Source: Phycisphaerae bacterium
GTDB taxonomy: Bacteria > Planctomycetota > Phycisphaerae > Phycisphaerales > UBA1924
Assembly (NCBI GenBank): GCA_016793805.1
Contig: JAEUIZ010000029.1
Coordinates: 62,001 to 126,000, forward strand
Reading direction: 5' to 3'
Length of the DNA stretch: 64,000 nucleotides
Below the pieces are notes generated by a model. That model saw only the letters and a list, made by a program, of their open reading frames with translations. It ran no database searches and had not been told where the DNA came from. The position numbers were made by a program, and so were the translations under genes. This document shows, piece by piece, positions 61,169 to 64,000 of this stretch (position 1 is its first letter; every line of letters starts with the position of its first letter).

Positions 61169-61202
61169 GTGCGCGTCCGCCGCCACGGGGCGGCGTGCGC
61201 AC
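61169..61202 (+). other. Imperfect long hairpin in the leader of the collagen-like gene
   Basis: GTGCGC (61169-61174) pairs with GCGCAC (61197-61202), and CGCCGCC (61178-61184) with GGCGGCG (61189-61195). It ends 21 nt before the ATG at 61224. There is no T run, so it may be a 3'-end hairpin of the upstream gene or a regulatory leader structure. Confidence 0.4.
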
Positions 61203-61223
61203 TGCACGAACGGAGCATGAGCG

Positions 61224-63650
61224 ATGAAGCGCAACTGGATGGCAGCGGCGGCGGTGCTGGCGGGCCTGGCAGGGACGACGCTGGCGCAGCCGATGACGAC
61301 GGCGATGACGTATCAGGGCGAGTTGCGGCAGTCTGGGACGGCGCTCGTGGGGCCGGTGGACCTGCGATTCTCGCTGTTCACGGCGGCGGTGGGGGGCTCG
61401 CAGGTCGGGCCGACGATCGACCGGCCGGGCGTGGCGCTGTCGGTGGGCAGGTTCACGCAGGAGTTGGACTTCGGAGCGGGCTCGTTTGATGCGAACAGCA
61501 AGTACCTTGAGATCCAGGTGCGGAACCCGGCGGGATCGGGGTCGTACGTGACGCTGTCGCCGAGGCAGAAGGTGACGGCGGCGCCGGTGGCGTCGTACGC
61601 GCTGAGCGGGAACCAGGGGCCGCAAGGCGCGGCGGGTCCGCAGGGTGCGGCTGGTCCACAGGGCGCTGCCGGGCCGCAGGGCGTTGCTGGGCCTCAGGGT
61701 GCGACTGGCCCCCAGGGCGTTGCTGGGCCTCAGGGTGCGACTGGCCCCCAGGGCGTTGCCGGGCCGCAGGGCGTTGCCGGGCCGCAGGGCGTTGCTGGGC
61801 CCCAGGGCGCGATCGGGCCGCAAGGGCCGCAGGGGCTGATCACGCTGCCGTATGCGGGGTCGATCGGGCTGAGCGGGTTTGGCGCGCTGCGGATCACGAA
61901 CACGCTGGGGCCGGCGATCGAGGGCACTGGCGGAGCGGGAACGGCGGGGGTGTCTGGGTACTCGCCGGAGGTCGGTGGGTACGCGGTGTTCGGGCGGAAC
62001 ACCGCCACGACGGGCGTGGGCAAGGGCGGGTGGTTCCAGTCGTTCTCGTCGACGGGGTACGGGGTCTATGGGAACACGACGGCGACGAGCGGGGCGAACT
62101 ACGGGGTGTATGGCGAGTCGGCGAGCGGGTCGGGCGCGGGCGTATATGGCGTGAACGCGGACAATATCGGCGTCTGGGGCCGGACGACAGCGACGACGGG
62201 GACGAACTTCGGCGTGCGGGGGGAGTCGGAGAGCAGCAGCGGCAACGGCGTCGCGGGGTACGCGAACTCGGCCTCTGGATCGACGACGGGGGTGTATGGA
62301 CAGACGAACAGCACGACGGGCTACGGTGTGCGCGGGCTGGCGTTCACCACGACCGGCGTGAACTACGGCGTCTTCGGGCAGTCGACGAGCACGTCGGGCT
62401 TCGGGGTGTTCGGGCGGAGCGCCGACAACGTGGGCGTGCGCGGTGAGGCGACCGCGACGACGGGGATCAACTACGGGATGTTCGGGACGTCGGCCTCGTC
62501 GGGCGGCTACGGCGTGTATGGCGCGGCGAGTGCAACGACCGGCACGACGCGAGGCGGGTACTTCCAGGCCAGCAGCACCAGCGGCCGGGCGGTCGAGGGC
62601 GTGAGCCTTGCGACCTCGGGGACGACGTACGGTGGGTTCTTCACTGCGAACAGCCCGGCGGGCATCGGCGTCTATGCGAGCAGCGGGGATAACGGGGTGT
62701 ACGCGATCGCGAGCGCGACGACGGGCCAGGCCGTCTATGGAGTGGCCAACGCGAGCACGGGTGGAACGACGGGTCTCTTTGGCGAGGCGTACAGCACGCT
62801 GGGCCGGGGCGTGGTGGGGCTGGCGACGTCGAGCACGGGGACGACGTACGGAGTTCGCGGCGAATCGGCGAGCACATCGGGCCGCGGCGTGCTCGGGTGG
62901 TCAACCGCGACGAGCGGGACGGGCTGGGGCGTGTATGGTCGCGCGGACGCGCCCGACGGCGTGGGCGTTCGCGGGTATGCGCCGGTGGCGAGCACCAGCG
63001 GGGATCTGCCCATCGGCGTGTGGGGCGAGGTGACGGGCGACTATGGCTACGGGGTCTATGGCCTGGGCGACTTCTACGGAACGGTGGGTCGGTTCAACAA
63101 CGCGGCGACGGGGTACGGCGTGTTCAGTTTCGGCACGTTCGGCGCCAGCGGGCTCAAGACGTTCCGCATCGACCATCCCGACGACCCGGAGAACAAGTAC
63201 CTGCTGCACTACAGCGCCGAGGGGCCCGAGCCGCTGAACGTCTATAGCGGGACGGCGCGGCTCGACGGTGCGGGCGAGGCGACGATCACGATGCCGGGGT
63301 ATTTCGCGAAGGTCAACAAGGACCCGCGGTACCAGTTGACGGCGGTGGGCGCGCCGATGCCGATGCTCCACGTGGCGACGACGATTGACCTGTCGTCTGG
63401 CCGAACGACGGAGTGCGTGTTCCGGGTTGCCGGGGGCGTGCCCGGCGGCGAGGTGTCGTGGCGCGTCGAGGCGGTGCGCAACGACGAGTACGTGCGGCAT
63501 TACGGGGCGCCGGTCGAGGTCGAGAAGCGCCCGGGCGAGAAGGGGCGGTACCAGCATCCGGAGTTGTTCGGCCAGCCGCGTGAGGCGAGCGTGGACTTCA
63601 AGGCGTCGCAGCGGCAGGACGACGAGCGGCCCACGGTCGGGCGGCGGTAG
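61224..63650 (+). CDS. Secreted collagen-like and tail-fibre-like repeat protein
   Basis: Predicted surface fibre or adhesin of 808 aa. Signal peptide ending LAQ (about residue 22), then an N-terminal beta domain (MTYQGELRQSGTALVGPVDL). Residues 132-203 are collagen-like G-P-Q-G-x-A hexapeptides, probably a triple helix. Residues about 220-650 are roughly 20 copies of a 22-26-aa motif of the type ATTGxNYGVYGxS, which suggests a beta-helical stalk. A C-terminal domain (FRIDHPDDPENKYLLHYSAE, then DLSSGRTTECVFRVAGGVPG) is found in other planctomycete repeat proteins. The ending lacks a dockerin. Ligand unknown. Confidence 0.85.
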   Translation: MKRNWMAAAAVLAGLAGTTLAQPMTTAMTYQGELRQSGTALVGPVDLRFSLFTAAVGGSQVGPTIDRPGVALSVGRFTQELDFGAGSFDANSKYLEIQVRNPAGSGSYVTLSPRQKVTAAPVASYALSGNQGPQGAAGPQGAAGPQGAAGPQGVAGPQGATGPQGVAGPQGATGPQGVAGPQGVAGPQGVAGPQGAIGPQGPQGLITLPYAGSIGLSGFGALRITNTLGPAIEGTGGAGTAGVSGYSPEVGGYAVFGRNTATTGVGKGGWFQSFSSTGYGVYGNTTATSGANYGVYGESASGSGAGVYGVNADNIGVWGRTTATTGTNFGVRGESESSSGNGVAGYANSASGSTTGVYGQTNSTTGYGVRGLAFTTTGVNYGVFGQSTSTSGFGVFGRSADNVGVRGEATATTGINYGMFGTSASSGGYGVYGAASATTGTTRGGYFQASSTSGRAVEGVSLATSGTTYGGFFTANSPAGIGVYASSGDNGVYAIASATTGQAVYGVANASTGGTTGLFGEAYSTLGRGVVGLATSSTGTTYGVRGESASTSGRGVLGWSTATSGTGWGVYGRADAPDGVGVRGYAPVASTSGDLPIGVWGEVTGDYGYGVYGLGDFYGTVGRFNNAATGYGVFSFGTFGASGLKTFRIDHPDDPENKYLLHYSAEGPEPLNVYSGTARLDGAGEATITMPGYFAKVNKDPRYQLTAVGAPMPMLHVATTIDLSSGRTTECVFRVAGGVPGGEVSWRVEAVRNDEYVRHYGAPVEVEKRPGEKGRYQHPELFGQPREASVDFKASQRQDDERPTVGRR
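61617..61834 (+). repeat. 18-bp tandem repeats encoding collagen-like GPQGxA
   Basis: About 12 units of 18 bp, highly similar at the DNA level (GGGCC(G/T/C)CAGGGCGTTGC(T/C) and related), encoding GPQGVA, GPQGAA and GPQGAT. The near identity points to recent slippage or unequal recombination, in contrast to the diverged six-Cys repeats at the start of the window. Confidence 0.85.
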
Positions 63651-63668
63651 CACGGGAGGGCAAGCGCG

Positions 63669-64000
63669 ATGCGACTCAGAGGAATACGGAACGCGGTGAT
63701 GGTGGGCGCGCTCGCGGGCGCGATGCCGGCGATGGCCCAGGTGGACCTGTCGTGGTACACGTATGACGGAGGTGGGGGCGTGTCCACGGGCGGAGGGCTC
63801 GAGTTGCTTGGCGTGATCGGGCAGCCGGACGCTGGGCGGAGTTCGGCCTCGGCGTTGGAGTGTCTGGGCGGGTTTCTCGGGGGCGGGTCGGGCGCAGTGC
63901 CGTGCTATGCGAACTGCGACGGCTCGACGGCGCCGCCCGTGGCGAACGTGGCGGACTTCATCTGCTTCCAGAACCTGTACGCGGCGAACGACCCTCGGGC
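63669..64000 (+). CDS. Secreted GC-type dockerin protein (truncated by window end)
   Basis: First 110 residues visible. Signal peptide MRLRGIRNAVMVGALAGAMP ending AMAQ, then a small domain (DLSWYTYDGGGGVSTGGGLE, LGVIGQPDAG) seen in other short planctomycete secreted proteins, and the start of a dockerin tail (CYANCDGSTAPPVANVADF). GGGAGGG lies upstream of the ATG. The second dockerin repeat is expected beyond the end. Function unknown. Confidence 0.8.
   Translation, partial: MRLRGIRNAVMVGALAGAMPAMAQVDLSWYTYDGGGGVSTGGGLELLGVIGQPDAGRSSASALECLGGFLGGGSGAVPCYANCDGSTAPPVANVADFICFQNLYAANDPR

Noticed and set aside
61617-61834. CRISPR-like array in the 18-bp repeats
   Set aside because: Units are adjacent with no spacers and are in frame for collagen-like GPQGxA.

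Overview
The window is very GC-rich and densely coded, and it reads as a planctomycete chromosome of the Phycisphaerae type. The strongest sign is the repeated secreted-protein tail CYANCDGST..PVLNV.DF.CF.N.FAAGCP (the 'GC-type' dockerin-like anchor). It occurs on five proteins here, the last one cut by the window edge. Other signs are Tat-exported Gfo/Idh/MocA oxidoreductases, pseudopilins cleaved after Ala rather than Gly, a six-cysteine GACCLP repeat protein, and a CdsA with the PGFGGVLDV signature. No rRNA, tRNA, CRISPR array, transposase or phage gene was found.

Layout. 0-2.3 kb: secreted protein of 15 six-Cys repeats. 2.3-8.1 kb: small zinc ribbon (minus), then purA-uppS-cdsA, a coiled-coil zinc-ribbon protein and a GT39-like membrane glycosyltransferase. 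8.1-13.6 kb: apbE (minus), divergent from an FGE-fold protein and three Tat-type exported sugar enzymes. 13.6-19 kb: ribH-nusB-ftsY, running into a compact methyltransferase / FAD-reductase / type III polyketide synthase cluster, then an FHA protein. 19-21.3 kb: PfkB kinase and pyrC (convergent). 21.5-33.4 kb: three paralogous secreted M36-like metalloproteases with dockerin tails, interleaved with a Y-family polymerase and a minus operon ispD / ABM-like / SRPBCC. 33.5-40.2 kb: membrane protein of unknown function, pgi, ppa, an HTH-REC regulator and a secreted HEAT-like protein. 40.7-47.2 kb: type II secretion / type IV pilus-like cluster (three pseudopilins, two small membrane proteins, secretin, TPR lipoprotein). 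47.2-59.2 kb: lipB, a VWA membrane protein, an M1 aminopeptidase lipoprotein, a GT4 operon, then dnaX-(TM protein)-ybaB-NUDIX-ruvC. 59.2-64 kb: secreted proteins again, namely a papain-fold-like dockerin protein, a collagen-like/tail-fibre-like repeat protein and a truncated dockerin protein.

Two features cut across the annotation. First, at least 13 genes without a convincing Shine-Dalgarno sequence have a -10-like TAnnnT hexamer ending 5-9 nt before the start codon, and pgi has GATAAT in the same place. This predicts leaderless transcripts, and it was used to choose starts for lipB and the VWA gene. Second, dnaX ends at an A7 run followed 7 nt later by an 8-bp hairpin. The -1 frame continues for about 120 codons and ends in a DnaX-tau-like C-terminus, so this is a likely programmed frameshift making gamma and tau.

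How the genes work together: the pseudopilin/secretin cluster could serve export of the secreted, dockerin-tagged proteases and repeat proteins that dominate the accessory part of the window, but no cohesin partner is visible. The type III PKS trio probably makes a methylated, oxidised phenolic lipid or pyrone. Housekeeping genes (purA, uppS, cdsA, ribH, nusB, ftsY, pyrC, ispD, pgi, ppa, lipB, dnaX, ybaB, ruvC) make up most of the rest.
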